A stretch of 64,000 bases of DNA from Coix lacryma-jobi var. lacryma-jobi (Eukaryota; Streptophyta; Magnoliopsida; Poales; Poaceae): assembly GCA_009763385.1 (NCBI GenBank), contig CM019823.1, forward strand, positions 26,751,668 to 26,815,667, written 5' to 3'. A program made the position numbers and the translations under genes. Each line of letters starts with the position of its first letter. Positions within the stretch are counted from its first letter, which is position 1. The notes below the pieces were generated by a model that was given only the letters and a program-made list of their open reading frames with translations, was not told where the DNA came from and did not search any database. This document shows positions 1-12,959 of this stretch, in pieces.

Positions 1-3000
1 ATAAATTTTAATTGGCCAATCAGACATGGTTCACATTGATCTATACAATGGTGATGGAGGCATCATGTTCATAATAGGCTAGCTATGTTTACCATGCTTA
101 CAGAGACAACATATAGTTTTTTTTCAAGTTCTCTCTATATTTTTGTCTTTCCTGGCTTTTGTCCTTTGTCCATAGCTACTCCTTCTATTCTTTGGCCCCA
201 GAAGCAGTAGTAAATGTCATTTGCTTCATGCATGGTGCGACATATGTGCTTATGTTGTTAATAAAACAATGGATTGTAACATGGAGCAGAAATGTTGTTA
301 TTTCTTTCTATCTTTTCAAGTGATTCTCTCCTAACTAGATGAAATGCATGACAAGTGTCTCCTCTATCATATTCCAACCATGATAGTAGCAGTAAATCAG
401 ATTGAGTGCATATCTATAAATGGTGACATTGTGTTCATTTTTTTAGGTCAATAGGTCATACTGCTCTGCTGAAAATCTGCTCTTTAGGTGGTCTCTCTTT
501 TATTCGAATAAATTCTTAATTGACTACGCCTGATTGAAGAATTCAAGGTTTGCAAGAACCTACATTTGGACCCCTGCACTCTACATTTAGCTTTCCTGCA
601 TTTAGCATTAATGAGGGTCCCTGTATATTTGTATTAAATGTGGATTTATTTCTATTATAGTTTTCTACAATGAAAAACAATTGTTCTCGTACACCATTAG
701 GAGAGAAGACTAACACCTCCAAACAAGGTATGATAATGCAACATCCTACCAAATATTACATTGTATATGTGCACTATGTAAATGTTGAACTTATATTAAT
801 TGAAAATTAACTGCAGTCGATGCTAAAAAAACGTAAGAGGGAAAGAGATAGAGCTCGATGGCATGCAATGTCTCAAGAACAAAAGAATGCAATCTATAAG
901 AGGCGTCGTGAATCCTATCAACAAAGGAAAAAGCCACATGGTATTGGGACTACCAATTGTATTGTCATGTAGTGATTAATTAACATGTTTTGTACAATAT
1001 ATATAATTTGTAAACATTTTGTAGGTGATCACGCTGCATCAAATAAAGAAAATGTGGATCCTATTGAAAATGACGATTGGCTCCATAGGAATGATTCCTA
1101 TCAGCCTGACAATATTGTTGATGGGAACATGTCTACTCATTTATCATGTAATTATAGATGGTGTAATATTTTGAGGTCTTTGAAATTGATATTGCCATAT
1201 CGTCACTCAGTAAGGCTAATGACTGTCTTTATATATATAACTACATTGACAGATGACCCGAAAATAGAGACTATACAGAAGGAGAGCACTATTGGTTTCA
1301 CCACTACACCTGTTTCTAGTGGTACTAAAACATGTGTGCAAAGTACAACAAAATGTAACTACATGAGTGAATGGTACAAAAATATGACATCTGAACAGAG
1401 GGAAGCAAGACGTGAATGCCAAAGGCTGCACAATATTGAACCCAAGCGTAAGGAGGCATTGAAATTGTCTAAGAAAAAATTCAAAGAGGCGCGGAAGCAT
1501 GCCTTACACCCTGAGTCTATCGCCATGGAGAACCCGTTGTATAGTCCTGAGGTTGTGTGGCCCATTGCGAGCGCATCTGGAGCTCATGGATCCACGACAC
1601 ACGTGATTGGGTGATCCCAGAGTCCAGTGCAACACCTCTTTATATTCCTCCATCTCATGAGGAGATCGATGATGAAGGTTGTGATGAGTTACTGCCTACC
1701 CATATGACACATAGATCACATGTTTCATCTGGAGAAAGGCATGCATTGTTGACCCGTCGTAACATGATGTTTGAGCATCGCATTGGTTCAAACACAAGGA
1801 CATCTAATAAAGATGAAGACGTCATGGCTGAAGACCGAGTGGATGTTGATACGCCCTTGCCTCAATCATCCATGACTGACAACGGTACTGATGCCTCATT
1901 ATCCCATTTAATTGATCTATCACCATATTATACCTAACCAATCCTTGGCATATAACTGTGATTAACAGAAAATGCAGGACCCAACATTCAAGTTGCATCA
2001 GGCACAATGACGGCACCATTGTTTAATGACTGTGAATGCATGGCTCAAGACCACCTAAATGATAACACACACATGCCTCAATCAATTCTAACCAACAACG
2101 GTAAATACCGATGCCTCATTATCCCATTTAGGTGATCTAATTATATACCATATTGTACCTAACTCAACCATGGTCATTACATGATTATTAGAGAGGACAG
2201 GACCTAGCATTCAGCCTAGGACGCCCACACCGATGACACCACTATTCGACGATAGTGGTAATTTGCACTATTTCTAACATTTTATAAACTATTTGAACTC
2301 CTTTATTTATTTTTATTTGTACTTCTACTAACTCATGTATCTTTGGTGGTCATAGATGATGATGAGGGAGATATATTTGAAGAGGACGAGGAAGAGGATG
2401 AGGGGTACCTATTTGCTGGACAAGGTATTTGTGTAAAATACAAAATATAAATCAAATCTTCCACTGCTTTATCTAAATTACTATTATGGCTTAAAATTCA
2501 TTTTAGACGAGGAAGATGATGAAGATATCCAAGACAATGACCTTGAGGAAGACACAACTTTAGTCCATGAAGTACCTGACCAATACGATGAGGTTTATAG
2601 TAACATGCCTAAAGATACCCATATGCTAAAACCCGTCGCAAATTGTGAGGATTGTGGTGCGAAAAGATTTGAGCATGAACCACGTGGGTTCTATTGTCGC
2701 AGCGGAAAGGTCAAGCTCAATGAACTAAATGTACCTGATGAGCTTATGAGGCTTTGGTCAAGTAACGACGCAGATGCTAGGCACTTTCGTAACAATATTA
2801 GGTTTTTCAATGGTCATTTCTCTTTCACTTCTCTATATTGTCGCCTTGATAGCGCTACTGCAAGCTGGAAAAATAGTGGCATATACACCTTCCGTGCACA
2901 CGGTCAGATCTATCACAACATAAGGTCATTTGGCAAAGAAGATGGTAAGGAGCCAAGACATCTCGAGCTTTACTTCTACGATGACGATACAAGCCTTGAG

Positions 3001-6000
3001 CACCGATATCAACGATGTCGTGAAGAGAAGTTTCAAAAGGACAAGGAAGTCATTGAAAGACTTGTGGCCATCCTTCGTGACAACCCATACTCACAACATC
3101 TTAGGTGTGTGGGCCAGGCTGACCACCTCGAGGATTATCATGTCACACTAAACCTTGACCAAAGGCTAGACCAGAGAACATATAATGTGTCGTTGGCTTC
3201 AGAGGTGGCTGTTGTTTGGATTGAGGGAAGCAAACTCCTTGGTCAGTTCCAAAATAGTGTTGTGTTGCATGGGAATGATAGAAGGAGACACGGCATCCGC
3301 TCATATCATGGATGTTACGATGCTCTTTCATACCCTCTGTTCTTCCCTAAGGGTGAGCTTGGGTGGCACATGGATATTCCGAAGAAAGGAGTTAGTATGG
3401 AAGAAGTCATTGAGTATCGTGCCCTACAAAAGGCTCGTAGTGGGTCTGAAGAAGAAGCAGGTTTGTTATATTCTTACTAATCAAATACTTCGCATACATG
3501 GACCTAAGTGGTTATTCTACATACAACTCTAATTCATGGCTATTTTTTTGTAGACTCCCCTGGTAGACTATGTGTTTCTGTGCGTGACTACTACTGCTAC
3601 AAGTTTCAGATGCGACCAGGAATATTTAACCCCATACTGTATGGCAAGCGTCTGTTCCAACAGTTTGCAGTTGACACGTATATCAAGATTGAGAGTTCTC
3701 GATTAGATTATATACGCAACCATCAAGATGATATTAGGGCCGACCTCTACCAAGGATTGGTGGATAGCCTCCATGCAGGTGAGGGTAGAGCAGAAGTTGT
3801 TGGAAAGTGAACAGTGATGCCTTCATCATTTATTGGAGGTCCACGTGATATGAGGCGTCGGTACATGGACGCCATGGCTCTGGTACGGAGGTTTGGTAAA
3901 CCAGACATCTTCCTCACTATGACTTGTAACCCCAATTGGGATGAAATCAAACGTGAACTCTACCCTGGCCAGACACCACAGGATCGTCCAAATCTTGTTG
4001 TTCGGGTCTTTAGAGCAAAACTACAAGAGCTAAAGGATAGGCTACTAAAAAGGGATATCCTCGGAAAGGTCCGAGCACATGTTTATGTTGTGGAGTTCCA
4101 GAAGAGGGGTCTGCCGCATGCACATTTTTTGCTAATCATGGATAGAAAGTACAAGATAACTTGCCCAGAGCAGTATGATCGCCTCATCTCAGCTGAGCTC
4201 CCAAACAAGAAGAAGTACCCAGTCTTGTACAAGATGGTTACCAAACATATGATGCATGGCCCTTGTGGAGTGCTTAATCGCAATTGTCCATGCACAAGGG
4301 GTCGTGATTCCTGCAAGAACCGTTACCCTTGACCTTTCTGTGATGTCACAATACAGGGCAAGGATTCATATCCAGTTTACAGACGTCGTGAAGATGGGCG
4401 AAAAGAAAAGGTTCGCGGACATGAGCTTGACAACAGATGGGTCGTGCCTTACAACCCGTATCTTCTCCGTCTGTTCAACTGCCATATCAATGTTGAGGCA
4501 TGTGGGAGCATCAAGGCGGTCAAGTATCTATTTAAGTACATCTACAAGGGTCATGACCGGGCATCTGTGGCTATGAGGGAGGCTGGCAAGGAGAACAGTG
4601 AAGGGAACATCGATGAGATCAAGCAATACAGAGATGCTAGATGGGTAACCCCCCCAGAAGCCTTGTGGAGGATATACGGTTTTGATTTGAGTGATAGGTA
4701 CCCTGTTGTTTTGTCCTTACAGCTACATCTTCCAGACATGCACATGGTGTCATTTCATCGACGTGAGGGGGTTCGACGAGTGCTTGATCGTCCGGGGATT
4801 GAAAAATCAATGCTTACAACATACTTTGAGAAGAACAGGACAGATGAAAGAGCCCGAGGTATATTGTACCGAGACTTTCCTGAGTTCTATACATGGCAAG
4901 CACAGGGCAAAGTTTGGCAGGAGAGGGTACGTCATGATACATTACGACAGATTGGAAGAATCGTGTCTGCTAATCCAGCCGAAGGGGAGCGTTACTATCT
5001 TAGGGTTCTCCTAAACCACGTGGCAGGTGCAACCTCCTTTGAGTGTCTAAAGACCGTGGATGGCAGGGTCCTACCGACCTTCCGTGAAGCTGCAGAAAAA
5101 AGGGGCCTAATCGAAGAGGACAACACGCTGGATGAGAGTCTTGCTGAGGCAACCGAGTGGATGATGCCATATGCGCTGCGAAGGCTCTTTGCAACAATAT
5201 TGGTATTTTGTGAGCCCAATGATGTGTTCGGACTGTGGGAGAAACACAAGGAGGCAATGTCAGAGGACTACAGGAAAAATAATCAATCCACCTTCATGGT
5301 GGAGCAGATGGTCCTCATAGACATTAGAAAATTGCTACATTCAATGCAGAAGGATATAAAGATGTACCCACTTCCCGATATCGACGACACATATGACGCC
5401 TCTCATGATATTCCTAGAGAGATTTTTGAGGAGGCTAGCATTGAGGCTAACGAGGATGATGTGGCTCTTTCAGACACCCTTAATAAGGAGCAACGAAATG
5501 CATATGATGCGATTATGTCCTCGGTTGATACTGAACACGGGGGTCTCTTCTTTGTGGATGGTCCTGGTGGGACCAGAAAGACTTATCTTTACAAAGCCCT
5601 TCTCGCTACTATACGTGTCAGAAAAAGATTGCAGTGGCAACAGCTACATCTGGTGTCGCAGCCTCAATAATGCCTGGTGGCAGAACCACCCACTCACGCT
5701 TCAAGATTCCTCTCACCATCGATAATGGAGCCTTTTGCACTTTCACAAAACAGAGTGGTACTGCCAAGCTGCTTTGAGCATCATCTCTTATTATTTGGGA
5801 TGAGGCTAGCATGACAAAGAGGCAGGCTGTCGAGGCGCTGAACAACAGTCTCCGTGATATAATGGATAGACCAGAGTTGCCATTTGGAGGGAAGACCGTG
5901 GTGTTCGGTGGAGATTTTAGACAGGTTCTTCCCGTTGTTCGAAGAGGGTCGAGGGCTCAGATAGTCGGTGCCTCATTGCGGATGTCATACCTTTGGGATT

Positions 6001-7365
6001 CCATGTGACATCTAAAACTGGTGTGCAACATGAGAGCAAAGAGCGATCAGTGGTTTGCACAATACTTGTTACGCATCGGTGGAGGTTCCGAGGAGGTGAC
6101 CGTTGATGATGAAATTAGTCTTCCTCATGATATATGCATACCACACACCGGGGAAGATAGTGATCTTGATACTCTAATTGATTGCATATTTCCTAACCTT
6201 AATGCAAATATGTCAAGCAAAGATTATATCACCTCTCGAGCGATATTATCTACGCGGAATGACTGGGTTGATATGATTAATATGAAGATAATAGGTCGTT
6301 TCCATGGGGATGAGATAGTGTACCATAGCTTCGATTGTGCGGTGGATGATCCGCACAACTACTACCCTGAGGAATTCCTTAACACTTTGACACCCAATGG
6401 TCTACCTCCACATGTGTTGAAGTTGAAGATTGGTTGTCCGGTCATATTGCTTAGGAACATTGACCCCGCGAACGGACTTTGTAATGGTACCAGACTTGTC
6501 ATACGGGGGTTCCAAAAGAATACTATAGACGCAGAAATTGTGTTGGGACAACATGTTGGAAGGCGGGTTTTTCTGCCTCGCATACCCTTATGTTCGTCGG
6601 ACGATGAGATGTTTCCTTTCCAATTTAAGCGAAAGCAGTTCCCTATTCGGCTCAGCTTCGCGATGACAATTAACAAGACACAGGGGCAGACTATCCCTAA
6701 CGTCGGTATATACTTGCCAGAACCGGTGTTCTCGCATGGCCAATTATATGTAGCACTATCAAGAGCAACGTCATGATCAAACATTAGGATTCTGGCGGTG
6801 CCGTCTTCTGAGAAGGACATGAGCAAGGGGAAAGGCAAAGGGAAGGGGGAGAAGAAACCCGCAAAAGATATATTGACAAAGAATATCGTATATAAGGAGG
6901 TTCTAACTACATGAAACAGGTAATGCATCACACGTCGATACATATTTTTCCAAGATATCAATAGTATTTTTACTTTTTAAAATAACAAACTTATATGCAG
7001 GATACTTCTAATGATAACTTCAGCCATCTACATGCTTCAGCTGCAAAGAAGTCAGACGTCATATATTAGACTTGAAAATGGGAAATTCAAGACAAATTTT
7101 AATTCTTAAGGAACTATGAGCTTAACTTTTGCATATCGTAGACATTGATATGACAATTAAAGTAGATGCTTTAGTTTTGAATTTAAATTTAATTTAGAGT
7201 TATATTATACATATCTTTCTTTCTTTAAGATAAGACTTATGTAATATTGATTGGAACATAATAACTGTTGCATCTATATTTTGGTAATAGCATGTCACAC
7301 GTTTATACATATTTTTTATCATAAGTATTATGTTTTCCCATTGCAACGCATGAGCATTTACCTAG
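1..7365 (+). mobile_element. Helitron (autonomous type, decayed), 3' part; 5' end outside the window
   Basis: The stretch encodes, in order, basic N-terminal segments, an acidic linker, a Rep domain with an HUH motif, and a Pif1-like helicase. This is the usual layout of a plant Helitron protein. The element ends in a grass-type Helitron 3' terminus (CTAG at 7362-7365 followed by T at 7366). No TC-type 5' terminus (TCTCTACTA or similar) was seen in the first 800 bases, so the left end is inferred to lie upstream of the window. Nonsense codons and frameshifts show it cannot make a full protein now. Confidence 0.85.
817..6914 (+). pseudogene. Helitron Rep-helicase (RepHel) gene, broken
   Basis: Multi-exon gene relic. 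Introns that restore the expected frame: 941-1024, 1148-1252, 2258-2355, 2425-2506, 3461-3553. N-terminal exons carry basic motifs (WHAMSQEQKNAIYKRRRES near 853-909; EWYKNMTSEQREARRE near 1369-1416), then an acidic linker (2356-2560). The Rep domain shows GLPHAHF (HUH) near 4110-4130 and the tyrosine motif KYLFKYIYKG near 4522-4551. The helicase shows the Walker A region near 5560-5583, WDEAS (motif II) near 5799-5813, GGDFRQVLPV, and a C-terminal TINKTQGQ...YVALSRATS. Breaks: frameshift near 1600; in-frame TGA at 3808-3810 and 4330-4332; frameshift near 5610-5627; TGA at 5775-5777, 6006-6008 and 6774-6776. Walker A reads GPGGTRKT instead of GPGGTGKT. The last in-frame stop is at 6912-6914. 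Several stops fit C-to-T decay, for example CGA to TGA at 6774. Family assignment is firm; function is lost. Confidence 0.88.
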
Positions 7366-7366
7366 T
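7332..7366 (+). repeat. Helitron 3' terminus with degenerate hairpin, CTAG|T
   Basis: The bases CCCATTGCAACGCATGAGC (7338-7356) match the shape of grass Helitron ends, normally a near-perfect palindrome around TTGCAACGCA, then about ten bases, then CTAG and a host T. Here the stem is weakened by substitutions. Host sequence resumes at 7366. Confidence 0.7.
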
Positions 7367-8399
7367 GGTATAATAATCCTATATGTTATTTCACATGTAT
7401 ATTGGATGTGTTACTTTTATATCATTAATATTATCCAGTTTTAGATAAATATAAATATTATATTTTATATACTTTTATAGCTAGCTTGCGACCTTAACGA
7501 GTCAACTCGAGGTTTTAACGAGACGAGTCGAGCTGACTCGTTATCTTAACGAGCCAGAATGATCCGAGCTGAGCCGAGCCAGCTCGGCTCGATATCCAGC
7601 CTTAGCATAAGCTGTAAAAAGTTACCTTTTTCAGAGCTTATATTTTTATGGGAAGGAAATAAAACTTCATAGGTAAAATTGTTTTGGAAAAAATGTTTAC
7701 CAGAAAAATAGCTCACAACAGCTTCAAGAGAGACGATGAGAGTTTTATGAGAGTAGAGAGAGTTTTTGTGAGGATGAAACTCTTATGCACTGTTTTCAAA
7801 ATATTGAGGTATTAGAAACTAGGACACGAAACTAACATTAAGGATGATCTCACTGCTTAAAAAGGAAACATAAACTCTACAACGTAACGAGTCGTGCCAC
7901 TGCTCGACCGCGTGACGCAGGCTCGCCTCACACGCGTGTGCACCCACCACCGGAGAATAAGAACTTAAGAAGAGGAGGGAGCACTCGCGAACGCCAGGTC
8001 AAAGACGAAGAAGAAAGAAGCTGGTAGTGCATAGGATTCCGACAAAAAGTGAGGTAGGTTTTCTTCTCCAACTCTGACGCGCTTAGAAGGGACCGGCCAG
8101 GGAGGCATGCAAGGCAGGCGGTGGAGAAGGAGGCTGAGCCAGAGAAGGGTGGGGCGCCATTGTCGGAGGGATCTCGCTGAGACCGGAGCTCGTCGCCATG
8201 GGATGGGAAGGGCAAGAAGACGGTTGTCGCGGGCGCTAGAGCTCGTCCGGAGCTCCGGGGAGCCCTAGTATCCGTGGCGGGGTGGTGGTTGGTGGGGGGG
8301 GGCAAGGACGAGGAGGGCAAGGTCTAGGTCGAGGATGAAGAGGGCGGGCTCGACAGCAGGGGAGGTGGCGACGGAGGAGGCGCGCGGGGAGGGGACCAA
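7366..8399. other. intergenic; GAGC/GCTC-rich palindromic repeat at ~7500-7600
   Basis: No gene is recognised. Around 7495-7600 many short palindromic words built from ACGAG, CTCGAG, GAGCCGAGC and AGCTCGGCTCG form a repeat seen in many grass transposon remnants (general knowledge; class not resolved). From about 7880 base composition turns GC-rich; open frames on the minus strand there show no family features. Confidence 0.5.
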
Positions 8400-9700
8400 T
8401 GTGTAAGGACCTGTGTGACCTAGAGGGGGGGTGAATAGACTTGTCAAAAATCACAGCTCGAAACTTAATTAGATAAGCCCGACACTACCGCTCTGTGCCC
8501 GGCACTGCCGGCCTCAGCCCGGTACTACCGCGCAGGGTAGAACCTGAGACTGCAATTCGAAATCCAGCCACAACAAACTGATTCTATATGAATGAAAATG
8601 TAGCACTAGGTTTCCTGAACCAGCAGAACCAACTCTAACAAGCCAAATATGTAGTATGAAGTAGATCGGGCCAAACCGTAGAATCTATCACAAGCTCACA
8701 ACTATGGAATATGAAAGCAAGTAAGCACAAGAGAGAAGTGATTTATCCCGTGGTTCAGCTCGCCACCAAGGCTTGCCTACCTCCACGTTGTTGAGGTTGA
8801 CCACTTAGGTCATGAGCTTTGCAACTCTTCCTCGTTCTCAAGTCAAGGAACCAAATCCTTGAGATGAGAGGTGATAATACTAGCTGCACAAGCGATTACA
8901 AACCTCCCAAGGTCGCCACACAAGTTGGCTAGCTCAAGGGCGACGCCTAGCCGGCTAGGGTTCCAAGAACCCAAGAGTAATAGAATCAAATCCACCGGCT
9001 ATGGCTCAAATCAAGTGCTCTAGGAAGTAGATCTCAGCTAGGGCTTCTCTTTGGTGAAGGTTTGAGGCTCTAACTCACTTGGAATCAATGAAAATCGAAG
9101 ATTAGGTGAGAGAGAGCTTGAGAGCCTTCAATGGGGAGAGGAAGCCTTGTCTGGAGGTAGGAGAAGAGTTATGGTCGTGGGTGACCGTTGGGGTGGCAGG
9201 GAGATGGAGTAAATATCCTCTGCCTTCCAATGGTTACAACAAGTCGTGGCAGTGCCGACCTTAGCCCGGCAGTGCCGCGGCCCGGCACTGCCGCGCCCTG
9301 GGCGGCACTGCCGCGCCTACCAGTCAGACAGAGATAGATCTGATTTCAGTGCAGCTGTCTTTGGTTAGGAATAAGGACTACCACCTCATCTTCCACTAGC
9401 AATGCTCAACCTTAGGATCTAAGGGTGCGTGATTGGGTTGCAGAGCGGGGGACACTGAAGATCTATAACAACTTTGTCCTTCTGTTCCTAGATCCCTCAA
9501 CTTAGACTACACTGAAGATCTATAACAGTTTTGTCCTTTTGTTCGACTCCGTTCCCAGATCTCTCAATTTAGACTCGCTAGAAGAGGAGCAAAAGCACTA
9601 TAAGATGTCATCCTCACCCTTCAAAGTTTTAGGGTGGTACTCCACTAGGAGCGTTGTGTAGGACATCGACAGTCCGACATGGCGACATACAGATCCACAT
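8400..9700. repeat. non-coding interspersed repeat, class unresolved
   Basis: The block starts near the word GACCTAGAGGGGGGGTGAAT, a phrase I associate with abundant grass retroelement-type repeats. It contains repeated CGGCACTGCCG/CGGTACTACCG words at 8470-8540 and 9245-9325. No protein domain is visible. Around 9453-9590 a roughly 60-70-bp segment (CACTGAAGATCTATAACA...) is present twice in tandem. Possibly a non-autonomous LTR element; ends and target duplication were not found. Confidence 0.45.
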
Positions 9701-9973
9701 ACTGGCAGGCACTTGATAGAGGCTACTGGTGGAACATTTATTATTTATCTCCTAGATCCTCGATCCATGGGCAGACTCAGCAATAGAGCCGCTAGGGCCT
9801 TGGCCCTAGGCATGGCCCAAGTAGCATAGTAACTCTTCAATTTTTGGCCCATTAACGGATCAGCCCAACAACACAGGAAAGAAGAGACTAGAAGCTTTTC
9901 CTCGACACAGCCTCGCTCATTCTCTCGTTGTATGCTCGTACTACGTGGTTACCGCACTAGCACCACCCTCCAC

Positions 9974-10536
9974 GAGAGTTTTACATGTATGTCATTACAA
10001 AAGATAGTGCTAAACTTTTTTATCATTCATGTCACTCCGTCAGATTTGATTCTAATGGTGTTAAACAACCAGTGTAAAAAGTCGAAAATACCCTCACGTG
10101 CGAATATGTTATCAATTCTCTGTGAGCATCTTAACAACTTCAAACGAGAAAACTCAGAACTAGAAAGTTGTAGAACTTTTTGAGATCTACAGTTTTCATA
10201 TAAAAATTATTTTTATTTAATTTCATACCAAAAAATTATGGTATAATATGATTAATATGTCTTGGAAAAAACATTTTTTAAAATATGAAATCAAATGAAA
10301 ATAAGTTTTATATGTAAACTGAAGATCTCGAGGAGATCTACAACTTTATAGTTCTGAGTTTTTTCATTTGAAGTCGTTAATATGCTCAAAAAGAATTAAC
10401 AATATATTCACACCTGAGAGCATTTTTTACTTTTCGTACCAACGGTTTAACATCGTTAGAGCTAAATCTGACGGAAGTGACATGGACGACAAAAAAAGTT
10501 TAGCATGATAACATTCATAATGGCACGTAAAACTCT
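9974..10536. mobile_element. fold-back transposon with ~250-bp inverted arms
   Basis: The left arm starting GAGAGTTTTACATG is matched, inverted, by the right arm ending at 10536 (…CGTAAAACTCT). Similarity continues inward for roughly 250 bases on each side, through the words TCCGTCAGATTT, GTTAAAC and AACTCAGAACT. The flanks share CTCCAC (9968-9973 and 10537-10542). The interior carries a 'GTAGATCT' motif also seen in the larger fold-back elements of this window. Likely Mutator-like or an unclassified fold-back DNA transposon; no coding capacity. Confidence 0.75.
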
Positions 10537-10600
10537 CTCCACAATGTGCTTCGTCCTCAGCCAGTCGGCCCTGAGGACTCTAGCGAATCAGTGACTCCCA

Positions 10601-10786
10601 CTTGTGCTCTTTCGTTGTTATTTTACCAACTTTGTCCAAACATGACCTAACTAGATTCAAAAGATTTGTCTTGATTTGTAGATACTAAAAGTAAAATTAG
10701 TTATTTTTTAACTATATTTAATATTCCATGCATGCAGCTGACAATCTAGAAACATTTGGGGGAAGTTGAGGAAACTAAACACGGCC
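10601..10786. mobile_element. Tourist-like MITE, 5'-truncated remnant
   Basis: The words CTTTCGTTGTTATTT, CCAACTTTGTCCAAA, CAAAAGATTTGTCT and CATGCATG occur in the same order as in the complete copies at 20813-21043. The right end reads AACTAAACACGGCC, similar to Tourist ends. The left terminal repeat is missing. Confidence 0.65.
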
Positions 10787-12951
10787 AGCCCTGCCGCCCG
10801 GCGTCTCCACTTGCCGTCTCGTGGCCTCGCCCGCCGATCGCTGACTTGTACACAGTGGTTTTGCCCACCATCCGTGCCCCGCTCGAGCTCAGCCAGGCGT
10901 CCAAGGCGAGTAGGAGCCCTCCGTGGCTTGGCGTGGATCTGGAACTGGAAGGTGGAAGACATTTGTCAGTAGGTCTAATTCTCTACTAATTAATTTTGAG
11001 AACATGGAAGTAGATGATATGAATGCACCAAATTGTCACTAGCCACTAGAGATATTTTTTTCCAATCTTCCATGGTACCTTTTAGCTATTGTATCATCAT
11101 ACTGTAAATTAAATTAATTATTATGTAGTTGATGAATATCTCTCGAGTATATATGACCACAGGAGACTATAATGGAGCTTTCAATTTTTTTTTTCAGATA
11201 AAATTTGGCCCTAGTCTTGATCCAATCCTGATGTTGGCCCTGGTAAGGACCTGACAAATTTTATCCTGAAATTTCCCCATTCAAAACCTATGGTTGTTCC
11301 AGACATGCAGCTCAAGTTTGTTATTCAGAAAAAATCTTGGTATTAAATGTTGGTTTGATGCGCATACAGTTGATTTAGCTCATGTGGAGGAATAGACTAC
11401 ATCCAAGAAGAATTCGTACCTGAAGAGAAGGACAACATAACTAAGAAATGTTCAGTGAGTGAGCAATTGGAAAAAGAAGATTGAAGCATCTGGATTCAAT
11501 AATCAATATCCCACACATTACTACTGACAGAATCACGGCCAGCGTGCGGAGGTGAATAGCGATACTGGGCCGGGTCCGTGGTCTCCGTGCCTGGAGTACA
11601 TGTTGGGCCGGTACAAGTTCTGCTGGGCCAGAGCCAGGACCGTCTCTTACACAAACCTAGCGGGTCTGTTATAATAATCGAGAAAACTGACAAAAATAGT
11701 GTTTTGATCATAGGAACAAATTTCCACTCAGAAAAAAATGCACAAAAGTCTATGGCTTCTTCGGCGAGACATGGGTATTTATGCGCTGCTTTAATTTGTC
11801 TCCCTTCGTTGGTTTTCCCGACTACGGATGGCGGGCGGGTGATAGTGATAAGGACGGGCCGTTCGGCAGTTAGTGCTCCAACGGACTCCACTACGCGCCC
11901 ACGCCTCTTGGCTCTTGCCTCATCCCTCTTGGCTCTTGCCTCATCGTCATCGGTCATCGGCTCTGTGGGATGCGAAGAACGGCTGCACTGAACAACGCAG
12001 CGCACGCATCTTCTGGGAGTGGCCCATGCATGGTCCACGCCGCGCTTTTTGTCCGGTTGCTCGACGACGTGACCTGGTAGCGCCTTTCTTGACTGTTTCC
12101 TCCGATCCCCTCAGGCCACTAGGCCAGGCCAGACCCAGGCGACCTCCGATCGAGATCCTGTGGCCGCGCACTCTTCCCTCTCCAGCCGGGCGGCGGCGGC
12201 GATCGAGACACACACGCCAGCGCGCGTGGGGGACTATACTAGACCTCAGGGGCCCTCCACCTCCCACAGCAGTTAGCTAGCTGCTAGAGGACGTGAAACA
12301 CGGCTCCGGCTCGGTCTAGCGTGGGTGGCTGCCGGGCGCGCGCGCGGCCGTGCCTGGAACGCAGGGTGTCTGATCTAGCCCACAGTCACCGGGAACGTGG
12401 TACGGTGCCACATTCCAACGTGGAACATTTTTCGTCCCAACAGTGAAAAATCGTCTCTCAGAAGTTGTTCCACGTCCCACGTACCGCGTTCTTTGTACGT
12501 ACGTTTCTGGGGACTTACTTTTGTGACTTTGATCTAGCCGCAACTGCAGGCGAGTCCGCGACGACCTGTGTTGAGCTAAACGAGAAGAAATGTAGTACGT
12601 GTGGGGACAAGCCGAAGGCACGTTATTCGTCGGGGATGGGAGCCGTGGCACGGAATTTCCACCGCGGCCTGCGGGGTTCGTCGGGTTGCCACTGCTAGTG
12701 GTCAGCGGGCGCTCCCCCCTCCCCGTGCACTCGTCGCACTCGGCAAATGTTTCTACAGGCGGGCCCCCGTACGTTAGTGGATCCCGCACCTTGCAACCGG
12801 CAGCCGCCGCGGTCGCGTGGACGTCGCGGTACGCGCCGCGCAGTGTATTTCGCAGCGCTCTTGTGGTATTTTTACATTTTAGTCTTTTCTTAAAATACTT
12901 TTTACAAATAGATCTGTTTAAAAAATTTGTTGAAAAATATCATGTTGCTCG
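10787..12951. other. intergenic; possible captured GC-rich gene fragment at ~10780-10970
   Basis: 10780-10970 is abruptly GC-rich inside AT-rich DNA and open in several frames. It looks like a captured exon fragment, but I recognise no family. 11000-11480 is AT-rich and featureless. 11500-12850 is GC-rich with overlapping open frames on both strands and no domain, typical of chance frames in GC-rich grass DNA. No gene is called. Confidence 0.4.
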
Positions 12952-12959
12952 TTGGTATG

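Noticed and set aside
11496..12267. Minus-strand frames of 180 and 106 codons
   Set aside because: No domain and no splice logic; GC-rich intergenic DNA.
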